Source of the DNA: CAVXYG01 sp963766005
GTDB lineage: Bacteria > Actinomycetota > Actinomycetes > S36-B12 > GCA-2699445
Assembly (NCBI GenBank): GCA_963766005.1
Contig: CAVXYG010000014.1
Span: 62,001-126,000, forward strand
Direction: 5' to 3'
DNA length: 64,000 nucleotides
The first letter of the stretch is position 1; every line of letters starts with the position of its first letter. Of the stretch, positions 16,881 through 27,300 are shown one piece after another. Both the position numbers and the translations under genes were made by a program. A model generated the notes under the pieces. The model was not told the DNA's origin and did not search any database. It saw only the letters and a program-made list of their open reading frames with translations.

Positions 16881-17801
16881 ATGACGGACAACTGGACTTC
16901 CGACGACATCACCGGCGTCGACGGCGCGACCGTGCTCATCACCGGCGCGAATTCGGGGCTGGGGCTTGAGACGGCCAAGGCCTTGGCCGGCCACGGCGCG
17001 CAGGTCGTGATGGCCGGGCGCAACCCGCAGAAGCTCGCGCGGGCGGCGGCAGCCGTCGAGGGCGTCAGGCCCGCGACGTTGCAGCTGGACCTGGCCGACC
17101 TGTCGTCGGTGCGCACAGCTGCCGCAGAGGTGGCGCAACTGGTGCCGCAGCTGGATGTGCTCATCAACAATGCCGGCGTGATGGCAACGCCGTTCGAGCG
17201 CACTGCGGACGGCTTCGAGCGGCAGATCGGGACGAACCACCTCGGGCACTTCGCGCTGACGGGCCTGCTGCTGCCGCTGCTGCACCACGACCACGCGCGC
17301 GTGGTGAACGTCTCGAGCGCGGCTCACCGCATGGGCGACATCGATCCGGACGACCTGAACTACGACCGCCGCGGCTACTCCTCGTGGCCCGCCTACGGCC
17401 AGAGCAAGCTGGCCAACCTCCTGTTCACGGCGGAATTGGACCGCAGGGCGCAAGCGGCGGGCTGGGACCTCGTCGCGGCGGCCGCCCACCCTGGCTATGC
17501 CGCGACGAACCTGCAGACCTCGGGCCCCTGGTACGCGCGCAATCCCATCGGCAAGGCCGCATCCAGGGTCATGAACCTGATCCTCGCGCAGAGCGCGGAG
17601 GCCGGCGCCCGGCCGCAGCTCTATGCGGCGGTCGGTTCGGATGTCGTGGGCAACGACTACTTCGGGCCCGACGGTTTCCGGGAGTCCCGAGGGCACCCGG
17701 TCCGAGTCGGGCGCCGCTCCGAGGCATCGGATCCGGACCTGGCCGCGCGGCTGTGGAACGCCTCCGAAGCACTCACCGGCGTGGTCTACGACTGGTCCTA
17801 G
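16881..17801 (+). CDS. Short-chain dehydrogenase/reductase
   Basis: 306 aa classical/extended-type SDR. The cofactor motif is TGANSGLG (21-28), preceded by VLI; NNAGV (96-100) stabilises the core; the catalytic residues are Ser145/146 (NVSSAAHR), Tyr172 and Lys176 (YGQSK). Arg47 of AGRN after strand 2 suggests NADP(H). It resembles the retinol-dehydrogenase/protochlorophyllide-like group often annotated only as oxidoreductase; the substrate is unknown. The ATG lies 6 nt after CACGAT (leaderless). A strong 18-bp hairpin follows the gene. Confidence 0.9.
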   Translation: MTDNWTSDDITGVDGATVLITGANSGLGLETAKALAGHGAQVVMAGRNPQKLARAAAAVEGVRPATLQLDLADLSSVRTAAAEVAQLVPQLDVLINNAGVMATPFERTADGFERQIGTNHLGHFALTGLLLPLLHHDHARVVNVSSAAHRMGDIDPDDLNYDRRGYSSWPAYGQSKLANLLFTAELDRRAQAAGWDLVAAAAHPGYAATNLQTSGPWYARNPIGKAASRVMNLILAQSAEAGARPQLYAAVGSDVVGNDYFGPDGFRESRGHPVRVGRRSEASDPDLAARLWNASEALTGVVYDWS

Positions 17802-17815
17802 GAAGCGGGGCTGGA

Positions 17816-17873
17816 GCCGAAACCTCCGAAGCGTACGCCGCGTAGGCGAGCCGGGCGCTTCGGAGGTTTCGGC
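17816..17873. terminator. Perfect 18-bp inverted repeat after the SDR gene
   Basis: GCCGAAACCTCCGAAGCG (17816-17833) pairs with CGCTTCGGAGGTTTCGGC (17856-17873) around a 22-nt loop. It lies between the SDR gene and the convergent arsenic operon, so it could terminate both. The inner 14-mer GAAACCTCCGAAGC recurs at 12679-12692, which hints at a dispersed repeat. Confidence 0.6.
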
Positions 17874-18077
17874 GGTGGCCTCCCGTGTCCCGGGCGCTGG
17901 TCGGCGCTGCCTGCCCGATGGGGAGCGGATCTGGGCCCGCGGTTCAGCGGCTCGCCCTGACGACCGGGCGCGGCACGGCAGGACCCCACCAGAACGCCAC
18001 GCGGCGCCCTTCGTGCCGCCAGCCGTCCTGGCCCGCGCCCGCCGATGGGCTCGCAGGCAGCCTGGGCGGCGTCGCGA

Positions 18078-18491
18078 TCAGGCCTCCGCGGTGGGCAGCA
18101 GCTCGGCGATGAGGGATTCCACGCGTCGGCGGATCTGGTCGCGGATCGGCCGCACCGAGTCCACCCCCTTGCCGGCGGGGTCCTCGAGGACCCAGTCCTC
18201 GTAGCGCTTGCCCGGGAAGATCGGGCAGGCGTCGCCGCAGCCCATCGTGATGACGACGTCGCTGGCCTGCACGGCCTCGGTCGTGAGCACCTTCGGCACG
18301 GCGGCGCTCATGTCGATGCCCTCCTCGGCCATCGCCGCCACTGCCGCAGGGTTCACCCGATCGCCGGGGGCAGACCCGGCGGAACGGACCTCGATGCGCC
18401 CCTCGGACAGCGTCTCCAGGTACGCGGCGGCCATCTGGGACCGGCCGGCGTTGTGGACGCAGACGAACAGGACGGACGGCTTCTCACTCAT
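18078..18491 (-). CDS. arsC: Arsenate reductase, low-molecular-weight phosphatase family
   Basis: 137 aa. The P-loop CVHNAGRS (Cys11-x5-Arg17) starts the protein, and the arsenate-reductase signature ITMGCGDACPIFPGKRYEDW follows, with its further cysteines and the DP acid loop. It reduces arsenate to arsenite using thioredoxin or mycothiol/mycoredoxin; which reductant cannot be told from this sequence. It is the last gene of a four-gene operon, its ATG overlapping the aquaporin stop (ATGA). It resembles the C-terminal domain of the ArsC two genes upstream, indicating in-operon duplication. Confidence 0.92.
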   Translation of the reverse strand: MSEKPSVLFVCVHNAGRSQMAAAYLETLSEGRIEVRSAGSAPGDRVNPAAVAAMAEEGIDMSAAVPKVLTTEAVQASDVVITMGCGDACPIFPGKRYEDWVLEDPAGKGVDSVRPIRDQIRRRVESLIAELLPTAEA

Positions 18492-19231
18492 GGGGTTCCT
18501 CCGGTGGTGTGGACGGGATCGGGCAGGTCGAGCGGTTCCGGCACCCGGCCGGGTCGCGGGTGCAGCAGTTCGGTGAGGCCGGCGCCGACGGCAGCGCCCA
18601 CCAGTTGCGCGATCAGGAACGGCGCAACGTCGGCCGGCGCGATGCCGGCGAAGGTGTCGGTGAAGGCCCGCCCGATCGTGACGGCGGGATTGGCGAAGGA
18701 GGTGGATGCGGTGAAGAAGTAGGCCGCGCCGATCCATGCCGGCACCAGCACCGGGCCGAGGTGGCCGTGCTGGGTCCGGGTCAGCGCGCCGATCACCCAC
18801 AGCAGCCCGGCGGTGGCGACGACCTCGCCGAGCAGGACCCCGGCGCCGCCGCGCTCGGTCGTGGACGCCTCCCACGCGGGCAGCGCGAACATGAGGTTGG
18901 CCAGCGCCACACCGGCCAGGCCGCCGGTGATCTGGGCGCTGATGTAGCCGACGGCCTCCGCCGGTGCCACTTCGCGGCGCACCGCCGCCACCAGCGTCAC
19001 CGCCGGGTTGAAGTGCGCGCCGGAGATCGGACCCAGGGTCCAGATCAGCACGCCCAGCGCCAAGACCGTGGATGCCATGTTCATGAGCAGTTGCAGGCCG
19101 ACGTCGCCGGTGAGGTTGGCGGCCATGATGCCGGAGCCGACGACGGCGGCGACCAGCAGTCCGGCGCCGAGGAACTCTGCGACGAGGCGGCGGGCGCGGT
19201 GCAGTGCGCCGGCTGGGGACGAGGCGCTCAC
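18488..19231 (-). CDS. Aquaporin-family channel in the ars operon (AqpS-like arsenite efflux)
   Basis: 247 aa MIP-family channel with about six membrane helices and two NPA boxes, HFNPAVT and FANPAVT, that form the pore. The GTG start overlaps the upstream arsC stop (GTGA), and its own stop overlaps the next arsC start. In Sinorhizobium meliloti, AqpS encoded in an ars operon lets arsenite flow out down its gradient after arsenate reduction. No ArsB or Acr3 pump is encoded here, so this channel is the probable arsenite exit. That role is inferred from context. Confidence 0.88.
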   Translation of the reverse strand: MSASSPAGALHRARRLVAEFLGAGLLVAAVVGSGIMAANLTGDVGLQLLMNMASTVLALGVLIWTLGPISGAHFNPAVTLVAAVRREVAPAEAVGYISAQITGGLAGVALANLMFALPAWEASTTERGGAGVLLGEVVATAGLLWVIGALTRTQHGHLGPVLVPAWIGAAYFFTASTSFANPAVTIGRAFTDTFAGIAPADVAPFLIAQLVGAAVGAGLTELLHPRPGRVPEPLDLPDPVHTTGGTP

Positions 19232-19881
19232 GCGGCCGGGGTGAGCAGTTCGTCGAGCAGCGCACGGACGCGGCGCTCGATGTCGTCCCGGATCGGCCGA
19301 ACGGCGGCGACGTCGAGGCCCGCCGGGTCGTCGATCTGCCAATCCTCGTACCGCTTGCCGGGGAAGATCGGGCAGGCGTCTCCGCAGCCCATCGTGATGA
19401 CGGCATCGGCGGCCCGGACCACCTCATCGGTCCACGGCTTGGGGTACTCGTTGGAGATATCGATACCGCGCTCTGCCATCGCAGCGATCGCCGCCGGGTT
19501 GATCGCAGAGCTCGGCTCGGATCCGCCCGACCATCCGATAGCCGCGTCCCCGGCCAGGTGCTGGAGGAACCCCAGCGCCATCTGCGATCGGCCGGCGTTG
19601 TGGACGCAGAGGAACAGCACGATCGGACGGGAGTCGTCGCTTCTGCCCTCGATTCTGGCCAGCGCCGTCAAGCGCTGCTTGGCGAACCGCTCGGCCAGCA
19701 GCGGCAGCCAGTTGGTCACCGCCGCGCGATCGGCGAACTCGTCGTAGGAGTGCAGGAGGAACCGCTCGATGGTCTCGGTGCCGAAGACGCCATCGAATCG
19801 CTCGCGCAGGCGCGTGGCCGCGCTGCGCAGCGCGAGTTGCTGATCGATCGGGACGGTCCCGGATCGGCCGAAGTCGCTCAT
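19228..19881 (-). CDS. arsC: Arsenate reductase with N-terminal helical domain
   Basis: 217 aa. Residues 1-~80 form a helical domain (LRERFDGVFGTETIERFLLHSYDEFADRA) of the kind found in many actinobacterial ArsC proteins, where it follows a protein-tyrosine-phosphatase naming style. The catalytic domain starts at IVLFLCVHNAGRSQ (Cys-x5-Arg) and contains ITMGCGDACPIFPGKRYEDW. The ATG has a strong AGGAGG site and also overlaps the upstream fusion gene's stop (ATGA). The extra domain may mediate dimerisation or partner binding; that is inference. Confidence 0.9.
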   Translation of the reverse strand: MSDFGRSGTVPIDQQLALRSAATRLRERFDGVFGTETIERFLLHSYDEFADRAAVTNWLPLLAERFAKQRLTALARIEGRSDDSRPIVLFLCVHNAGRSQMALGFLQHLAGDAAIGWSGGSEPSSAINPAAIAAMAERGIDISNEYPKPWTDEVVRAADAVITMGCGDACPIFPGKRYEDWQIDDPAGLDVAAVRPIRDDIERRVRALLDELLTPAA

Positions 19882-20552
19882 GCTTCCTCCTCGTGCAACG
19901 TCGAGGCCAGCGTCCCGACGCGTTCGGCGATGTCGTCCCAAGCCGCCTCGAACGCCGCCTCGTGCCCGGCGGCGACCGGGTCGGGGACCGACCAGTGGCG
20001 GTGCGGTGCGGCAGTGAGTCCGTCGGCGTGGTCGCAGACGGTGATGACGAGGGCGTCGCGCAGGTCGCCTGCGGCTACCCGCTTGGGGACCACGCCGTGC
20101 AGGTTCACCCCGTGGCGGTCGGCGACCCGCCGCGCCAGTGGGTGCACGCGGGCAGCCGGCTCAGTGCCGCCCGAGGTCGCCGGGATGGCGCTGGTGCCGC
20201 GCCACAGTGCCTCGGCGAACTGCGATCGCGCGGAGTTGTGGGTGCAGACGAACACCACTCGGCGCGCGCCGGTGACCGCAGCAGGCTCGGCGAGGCGCCG
20301 CCCGGTGTCGGTGAGGTGCAGGTACCGTCGCCGCCGGTCCGCCTCAGAGGGTCGACGATCCACCAGGCCGGCTTCGGCGAGGATCCTCGTGTGGTGGGCG
20401 AGGAGGTTCGAGGCGATGCCCCAGTGGCGGCTGAACCAGGCGGGCGAGCGATCGCCCAGCAGCAACTCCTCGACGATGGCCAACCGCTGTGGGTCGGCTA
20501 GCGCCGCGTGCATCCGGGCACGGCGGTGCAGGGAGGATTGCTCAGCAGACAT
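19878..20552 (-). CDS. ArsR-type repressor fused to a low-molecular-weight phosphatase/arsenate-reductase domain
   Basis: 224 aa. The winged helix lies at about 10-80 (LADPQRLAIVEELLLGD, ASNLLAHHTRILAEAGLVDRR, wing RRRRYLHLTDTG). The LMW-phosphatase domain begins at about 93 with VVFVCTHNSARSQ (Cys-x5-Arg). Its second half has ITVCDHADG in place of the GCGDACP cysteines, so it may bind or dephosphorylate rather than reduce arsenate through the usual Cys relay. As first gene of the operon it is probably the As(III)-responsive repressor of its own promoter. The ATG lies 7 nt after CAGTAT (leaderless). Confidence 0.88.
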   Translation of the reverse strand: MSAEQSSLHRRARMHAALADPQRLAIVEELLLGDRSPAWFSRHWGIASNLLAHHTRILAEAGLVDRRPSEADRRRRYLHLTDTGRRLAEPAAVTGARRVVFVCTHNSARSQFAEALWRGTSAIPATSGGTEPAARVHPLARRVADRHGVNLHGVVPKRVAAGDLRDALVITVCDHADGLTAAPHRHWSVPDPVAAGHEAAFEAAWDDIAERVGTLASTLHEEEA

Positions 20553-20589
20553 TGAGGCAATACTGACTGAGTGATTGCTCCGGTGTCAA
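20553..20589 (-). promoter_or_regulatory. Promoter and probable ArsR operator of the ars operon
   Basis: The minus strand has -35 TTGACA (plus 20584-20589), an 18-nt spacer and -10 CAGTAT (plus 20560-20565), then 7 nt to the ATG. An imperfect dyad, GCAATcACT facing AGTATTGC, spans the spacer and -10, where an ArsR-type repressor would block polymerase. Confidence 0.65.
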
Positions 20590-20612
20590 GGTGGCGCGCG
20601 GGGACGGGGCCG

Positions 20613-20823
20613 TCAGCGGCCGGTGGACTTCGTGCGGTAGATGAGCACCGGGCAGGGTGCGTGGTGCACGCAATAGCCGGCGACGGAGCCTAGGTGCAGG
20701 CCGGCCAGCTCGCCCTTGCCGTGGGATCCGATGACCAGGAGGTCTGCGCTGCGCGTCTGGGCCATCCCGGTCAGGGCGAGGGCCGGTCGTTCCTGCAACA
20801 CCTCCGCGCTCACCGGCACATCG
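20613..20823 (-). pseudogene. C-terminal half of a duplicated universal stress protein gene
   Basis: Encodes DVPVSAEVLQERPALALTG through the ATP-binding GSHGKGELAGLHLGSVAGYCVHHAPCPVLIYR to a stop. It is nearly the same as the C-terminal half of the intact USP at 20993-21439. No start or N-terminal half exists: homology stops abruptly at about 20823, where plus-strand carboxylase sequence begins. It is therefore a remnant of a duplicated copy and not a functional gene. Confidence 0.8.
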
Positions 20824-20825
20824 GG

Positions 20826-20960
20826 CGGCTGCTCGCGGGAGCGCATCGCGTACCTGCTCGATGACGATGCCGCCTTCCTGGAGCTGAGCCCGCTGGCCGG
20901 ATGGGGCACCGACGATCCGCTCCGCGGCGGCCTGGTGACCGGGATCGGCATCGACTCCCC
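20826..20960 (+). pseudogene. Fragment of a duplicated acyl-CoA carboxylase beta-subunit gene
   Basis: The plus strand encodes RERIAYLLDDDAAFLELSPL AGWGTDDPLRGGLVTGIGID, about 40 residues matching residues ~64-104 of the intact carboxyltransferase gene at 21708 with a few substitutions. It has no start and runs out after this block. Joined head-on to the truncated USP, it mirrors the order USP-carboxylase found just downstream, so both fragments come from one duplication followed by an internal deletion. Confidence 0.8.
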
Positions 20961-20992
20961 GCTGCCGTCGCACCGGGGCGACGGCAGCGGCA

Positions 20993-21439
20993 TCAACGGC
21001 CGGTGTCCTCGCCGCGGTACACCAGCACCGGGCACGGGGCATGATGCACGCAGTACCCGGCGACGGATCCGAGGTGCAGGCCGGGCAACTGTCCCTGGCC
21101 GTGGCTGCCGATGACCAGCAGCGTGGCCCCGCGCTGCTTGGCGACGCCGGTCAGCGCCAGTGCCGGGCGTTCCTGGAGCACCTCGGCCGAGACCGGCACA
21201 TCGGTGGGGAGGCCGGATCCGAAGGCCAGTTGGAGGGTCTGGGCATTGCGCTGCGCGGCATCGCGCGCGTAGTCCTCGGTGGTGTAGGTCGGGGTGACGA
21301 GCACGGTGAGCGGGACGTCGAAGCCGGTCAGCGCCAGCACCTGTGCGCCCGTGGCGCGCGCATGCCCAACTGCCCATCGCAGGGCCCCCGCGCTGAGTGC
21401 GGATCCATCTGCGCCCACGATGATCAGTCCGGTCGACAT
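20993..21439 (-). CDS. Universal stress protein (single UspA domain)
   Basis: 148 aa. Begins MSTGLIIVGADGSALSAGALRWAV and carries the ATP-binding signature G-x2-G-x9-G(S/T) as GSHGQGQLPGLHLGSVA. Such proteins bind ATP and help survival under starvation or hypoxia. The ATG has the ribosome site GGGAGG. A dyad GGGCC-TTC-GGCCC lies ~60 bp upstream (21498-21510). It is divergent from the carboxylase operon and shares the intergenic region with that operon's palindromic operator. Confidence 0.9.
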   Translation of the reverse strand: MSTGLIIVGADGSALSAGALRWAVGHARATGAQVLALTGFDVPLTVLVTPTYTTEDYARDAAQRNAQTLQLAFGSGLPTDVPVSAEVLQERPALALTGVAKQRGATLLVIGSHGQGQLPGLHLGSVAGYCVHHAPCPVLVYRGEDTGR

Positions 21440-21638
21440 CGTCACCCTCCCTGCTCGTCCACCAGGAAGTCTGCGCGCAGGCTCACCGCCCCGGTAGGGG
21501 CCTTCGGCCCGACAATGCGAGCACCCGCGACGGCGATGCGGGCGCACCGTCCCGTTCGCCGCGCATGAGCCGGTGCGCAACGGCCGCTCGATCGGTGCCT
21601 GGGCCGCGAATCGCGCCGCCTCGACGGCATGCCGCGCT

Positions 21639-21666
21639 TGCCCCTGCCCAAACTTGACACTAGTGT
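21639..21666 (+). promoter_or_regulatory. Promoter of the acyl-CoA catabolic operon
   Basis: -35 TTGCCC (21639-21644), 16-nt spacer, -10 TAGTGT (21661-21666). The -10 lies inside the palindromic operator at 21653-21670. The start codon follows at 21708 with a GGGGAGGG ribosome site. Confidence 0.5.
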
Positions 21667-21670
21667 CAAG
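21653..21670. promoter_or_regulatory. TetR-type operator: 18-bp perfect palindrome CTTGACACTAGTGTCAAG
   Basis: Perfect inverted repeat overlapping the -10 of the carboxylase operon and upstream of the divergent USP gene. The operon encodes a TetR repressor (27297-27914), the natural candidate to bind here; acyl-CoA-responsive TetR proteins use operators of this size and symmetry. Confidence 0.7.
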
Positions 21671-21707
21671 TCCACCGGCGAGGGGTCGTCGGCGAGGGGA
21701 GGGCGCC

Positions 21708-23328
21708 ATGGGGCGGCGCATGACGAGCATGGTGGACACGACCAGCGAGACCTTCGCTGCCAATCGCGAGGCGATGCTCCAAGCTCTGTCCGAGATCGAC
21801 ACGGCTGCTGGAGCAGGTCACGCGCGGCGGCGGGACCGACAACGCCGACAAGGCGGCCAAGTCGGTGAGCCGGCTGCGCTCCCGCGGCAAGCTGCTGCCC
21901 CGGGAGCGGGTCCAGTACCTGCTCGACGACGACGCGGCCTTCCTGGAGCTCAGCCCGCTGGCCGGCTGGGGCTCCGACGATCCGCTGGGCGGCGGACTGG
22001 TGACCGGGATCGGCACCGTGAGCGGCACCGAGTGCATGATCGTGGCCAACGACCCGACGGTGAAGGGCGGTTCGCAGAGCCCCACGGCGGTGCAGAAGGG
22101 CCTGCGCGCCATGGCTATCGCGCGCGAGAACCGCCTGCCGCTGGTCAATCTCACCGAGTCCGGCGGCGCGGACCTGCCGAAGCAGGCCGACATCTTCGTC
22201 CCCGGCGGCGCTTCCTTCAAGAACCTCACGCAGTTGTCCAAGGAGGGCATCCCGACCGTCACGCTGGTGTTCGGGTCCTCCACCGCCGGCGGCGCCTACG
22301 TGCCGGGCATGAGCGACTACGTCGTGCTGCAGAAGGAGTCGGCGCGGGTCTACCTCGGCGGTCCGCCGCTGGTGAAGATGGCCATCGACGAGGACGCCGA
22401 GGAGGAGGAGCTCGGCGGCGCGGAGATGCACGCCCGCACCTCCGGCTTGGCCGACTACCTGGCCCACGACGAGCCGGATGCGCTGCGCATCGGCCGCGAC
22501 ATCGTCGCCCACTTGCGCTGGCGCAAGCAGGGCTACGGACCGGACCGGGCCGCGCGTCCGCCCGCGTACGACCCCGACGAGTTGCTGGGCATCGCCTCGG
22601 CCGACATCCGCGTACCGTTCGAAGCGCGGGAGGTGCTCGCCCGGGTCCTCGACGCGAGCGAGTTCGAGGAGTTCAAGCCGCTGTACGGCACCACGCTGGT
22701 CACCGGGTGGGGCCACCTCAACGGCTTCCCGATCGGGGTGCTGGCCAACAACGGCATCCTGTTCAGCGAGGAGTCCAAGAAGGGCGCGCAGTTCATCCAG
22801 CTGTGCAACCGGATGGGCGTGCCGATCCTGTTCGCGCAGAACATCACCGGCTTCATGGTCGGGACCCGCTACGAACAGGGCGGGATCATCAAGGACGGCT
22901 CCAAGCTGATCAACGCCGTGTCCAACTCCGAGGTGCCGCACCTGACCCTGATGATGGGTGCCTCCTACGGTGCCGGGAACTACGGCATGGCCGGTCGCGC
23001 CTACGACCCGCGGTTCGTCTTCACCTGGCCCAACCACCGCATCGCCGTGATGGGTCCCAAGCAGCTCGCGGGCGTCCTGACGATCGTGGCGCGCCAGAAG
23101 ATGGAAGGGATGGGGCAGCCGTTCGACGAGGCGGCGTTCGCGCCCATCCGCGATGCCTTCGAATCCCAGGTCGAGGGGCAGTCCACCGCCCTGTTCGCCA
23201 CCGGCCGTCTCTGGGACGACGGCATCATCGACCCCCGGCAGACCCGCGACGCCCTCGGCCTCGCACTGTCGGCCGTTCACTGCGGACCCGTGGCCAGCTC
23301 CGGCGGCTTCGGCGTCTGGCGGATGTGA
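21708..23328 (+). CDS. Acyl-CoA carboxylase beta subunit (methylcrotonyl-/geranyl-CoA type), frameshifted
   Basis: Carboxyltransferase of a biotin-dependent acyl-CoA carboxylase; repaired length 539 aa, close to methylcrotonyl-CoA carboxylase beta. Key blocks are RERVQYLLDDDAAFLELSPL, the oxyanion-hole turns SGGADLPKQADIF and GSSTAGGAYVPGM, GGPPLVKMA, and GTRYEQGGIIKDGSKLI with GASYGAGNYGMAG. Frame changes +1 at 21804: removing one G of ACGG gives ...SEIDTLLEQVTRGGG. The start ATG at 21708 is preceded by GGGGAGGG; two further in-frame ATGs follow within 21 nt. First gene of the catabolic operon; the alpha subunit follows 7 bp later. Confidence 0.88.
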
Positions 23329-23335
23329 GGCAGCC

Positions 23336-25317
<1,982 letters not shown>

Positions 25318-25321
<4 letters not shown>

Positions 25322-27300
25322 GCACCGCAGACCCGCGTCGTCCCGTTCGGATCGCGAACTGCTCCGGGTTCTTCGGCGATCGGCTCGCCGCGGCCCGCGA
25401 GCAGGTGCAGGGCGGGCCCATCGATGTCCTCACCGGCGATTGGCTCGCCGAGCTCACGATGTTGATCCTCGCGCGGCAGCGGCTCAAGCACGGCCCCGGC
25501 GCCGGATATGCGCGCACCTTCCTGACGCAGATGGAGCAGGTGCTCGGCACGTGCCTGGACCGCGGCATCAAGGTCGTGGCCAATGCCGGCGGGCTGGACC
25601 CGCAGGGGCTGGCCGACGCGCTGGCCGAGAAGGCGTCCGAGCTCGGTCTGTCGCCGCGCATCGCCGTCGTCCAGGGCGACGACATCACTCCTCGGCTGGC
25701 CGAGCTGCAGTCCGCCGGGGAGTCGTTCACCAACCTCGACACCGGTGAGGACCTCCTCGCCGCCGGGATCCAGCCGCTCACCGCCAACGTGTACCTCGGC
25801 GGCCGCGGCATCACCGCCGCGCTGCTCGCCGACGCCGACGTCGTCATCACCGGCCGGGTCACCGACGCCGCCGTCGTCCTCGGTCCGGCTGCGTGGTGGC
25901 ACGGCTGGGACTACGACACCGCGCTGGACCCGATGGCGGGCGCCGTCGTCGCCGGACACGTCATCGAGTGCGGCGCCCAGGCGACCGGCGGCAACTACCC
26001 GTTCTTCGGCGACGTGCCGGGCCTGGAGCACGCGGGGTTCCCGATCGCCGAGATCGCCGCCGACGGATCGTCGGTCATCACCAAGCACGACGGCACCGGC
26101 GGACTGGTCAGCTGCGGCACCGTCAGCGCCCAGCTGCTGTACGAGATCGGCGGCCCGTCGTACGCCAACCCCGACGTCACCGCGCGGTTCGACACCATCG
26201 ACCTGGACCAGCTCGGCCGGGACCGGGTACGGATCTCCGGCGTCCGCGGGGAAGTGCCGCCGGAGCGCCTCAAGGTGTCGATGAACTACCTGGGCGGATT
26301 CCGCAACAGCCTGTCCCTGGTGCTCACCGGGCTGGACATCCAGGCGAAGGCCGACCTCGCGGTGCGCACGGTCACCGGGCTGTCGCTGGCGCAGGCGCAG
26401 GGCTTCGCCTCGGCCGCCGAGCGCGCCGCGGCCAGCACCCTGGAGGTCGCCGAGCTCGATGTCACCTTCGTGCCGCGGGACACGCTCGATGCGCCCACGG
26501 CCGGGCAGGCCCAGGCGCACCTGCACCTGACGGTCAAGGACAGCGATCCGAAGAAGGTCGGCAAGCCGTTCACCGCCCCGGTGGTGGAGTCGGCGCTCGG
26601 GTCCTACCCCGGGATGTTCCCCACCGCGCCGCCCGCGGGCGGAACGCCCTTCGGCGTCTACTGGCCGACCACGGTGTCCGCGGATGCGGTGACCCAGACC
26701 GTGACGCTGGACGGCAAGGAGGTGGCCGTGCTGCCCGGCGGCGGTATCGCCGGTGCGCGTCCGGGTGCGCGGGTGCCGGGGCCGCCCGCCCTGCCCGCCT
26801 CCCTCGCCGGCCCGACCGCCCGGGTGCCGTTCGGCGTGCTGTTCGGTGCCCGCAGCGGCGATAAGGGCGGCAAAGCCAATATCGGCGTCTGGGTGCCCGC
26901 GGGCACCGAGTCGGAAGCGGTAGCGATGGCGAACGGCGAACTCGACGCCATGGTCGCCCCGGTCATCGCCTCCGTGGCCGACATGGTGCAGTTGGGGGCC
27001 GAGGAGGGCCCGCTGACCCCGGACTCGGCCGCCGAGGCCCGCGCCGCGGAGACCTACGGCTGGCTGCTGGCCACGCTGACCCCCGCCAGGCTGGCCGAGC
27101 TGCTGCCGGAGGCCGCAGGGCTGCCCATCGAGATCCACCCGCTGCCCAACCTGCGGGCGGTGAACATCGTCATCCACAGCCTGCTCGGCCGGGGCGTGTC
27201 GGACTCCACCCGGCTGGACCCCCAAGCCAAGGGCCTCGCCGAGCAGCTGCGCGCCCGGCTCATCGACGTGCCCACCGTGCTGCTGCCGGAGCCGGTGTGA
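25318..27300 (+). CDS. AtuA-like (DUF1446) protein of acyclic terpene/branched acyl-CoA catabolism
   Basis: 660 aa. The N-terminal DUF1446 region (IANCSGFFGDR, VVANAGGLDPQGLA, NVYLGGRGITAALLADADVVITGRVTDA, GGNYPFFGD) is followed by the C-terminal domain starting VPFGVLFGARSGDKGGKANIGVW. In Pseudomonas, AtuA is required for citronellol/geraniol growth but its reaction is unknown. Many actinobacteria carry it next to a methylcrotonyl-CoA-type carboxylase as here. The GTG start overlaps the alpha-subunit stop and its own stop overlaps the TetR start, so all three are translationally coupled. Confidence 0.85.

Noticed and set aside
18078..20552. Horizontally transferred arsenic island
   Set aside because: No mobile genes, tRNA or direct repeats flank it, and base composition and leaderless promoter style match the surroundings.
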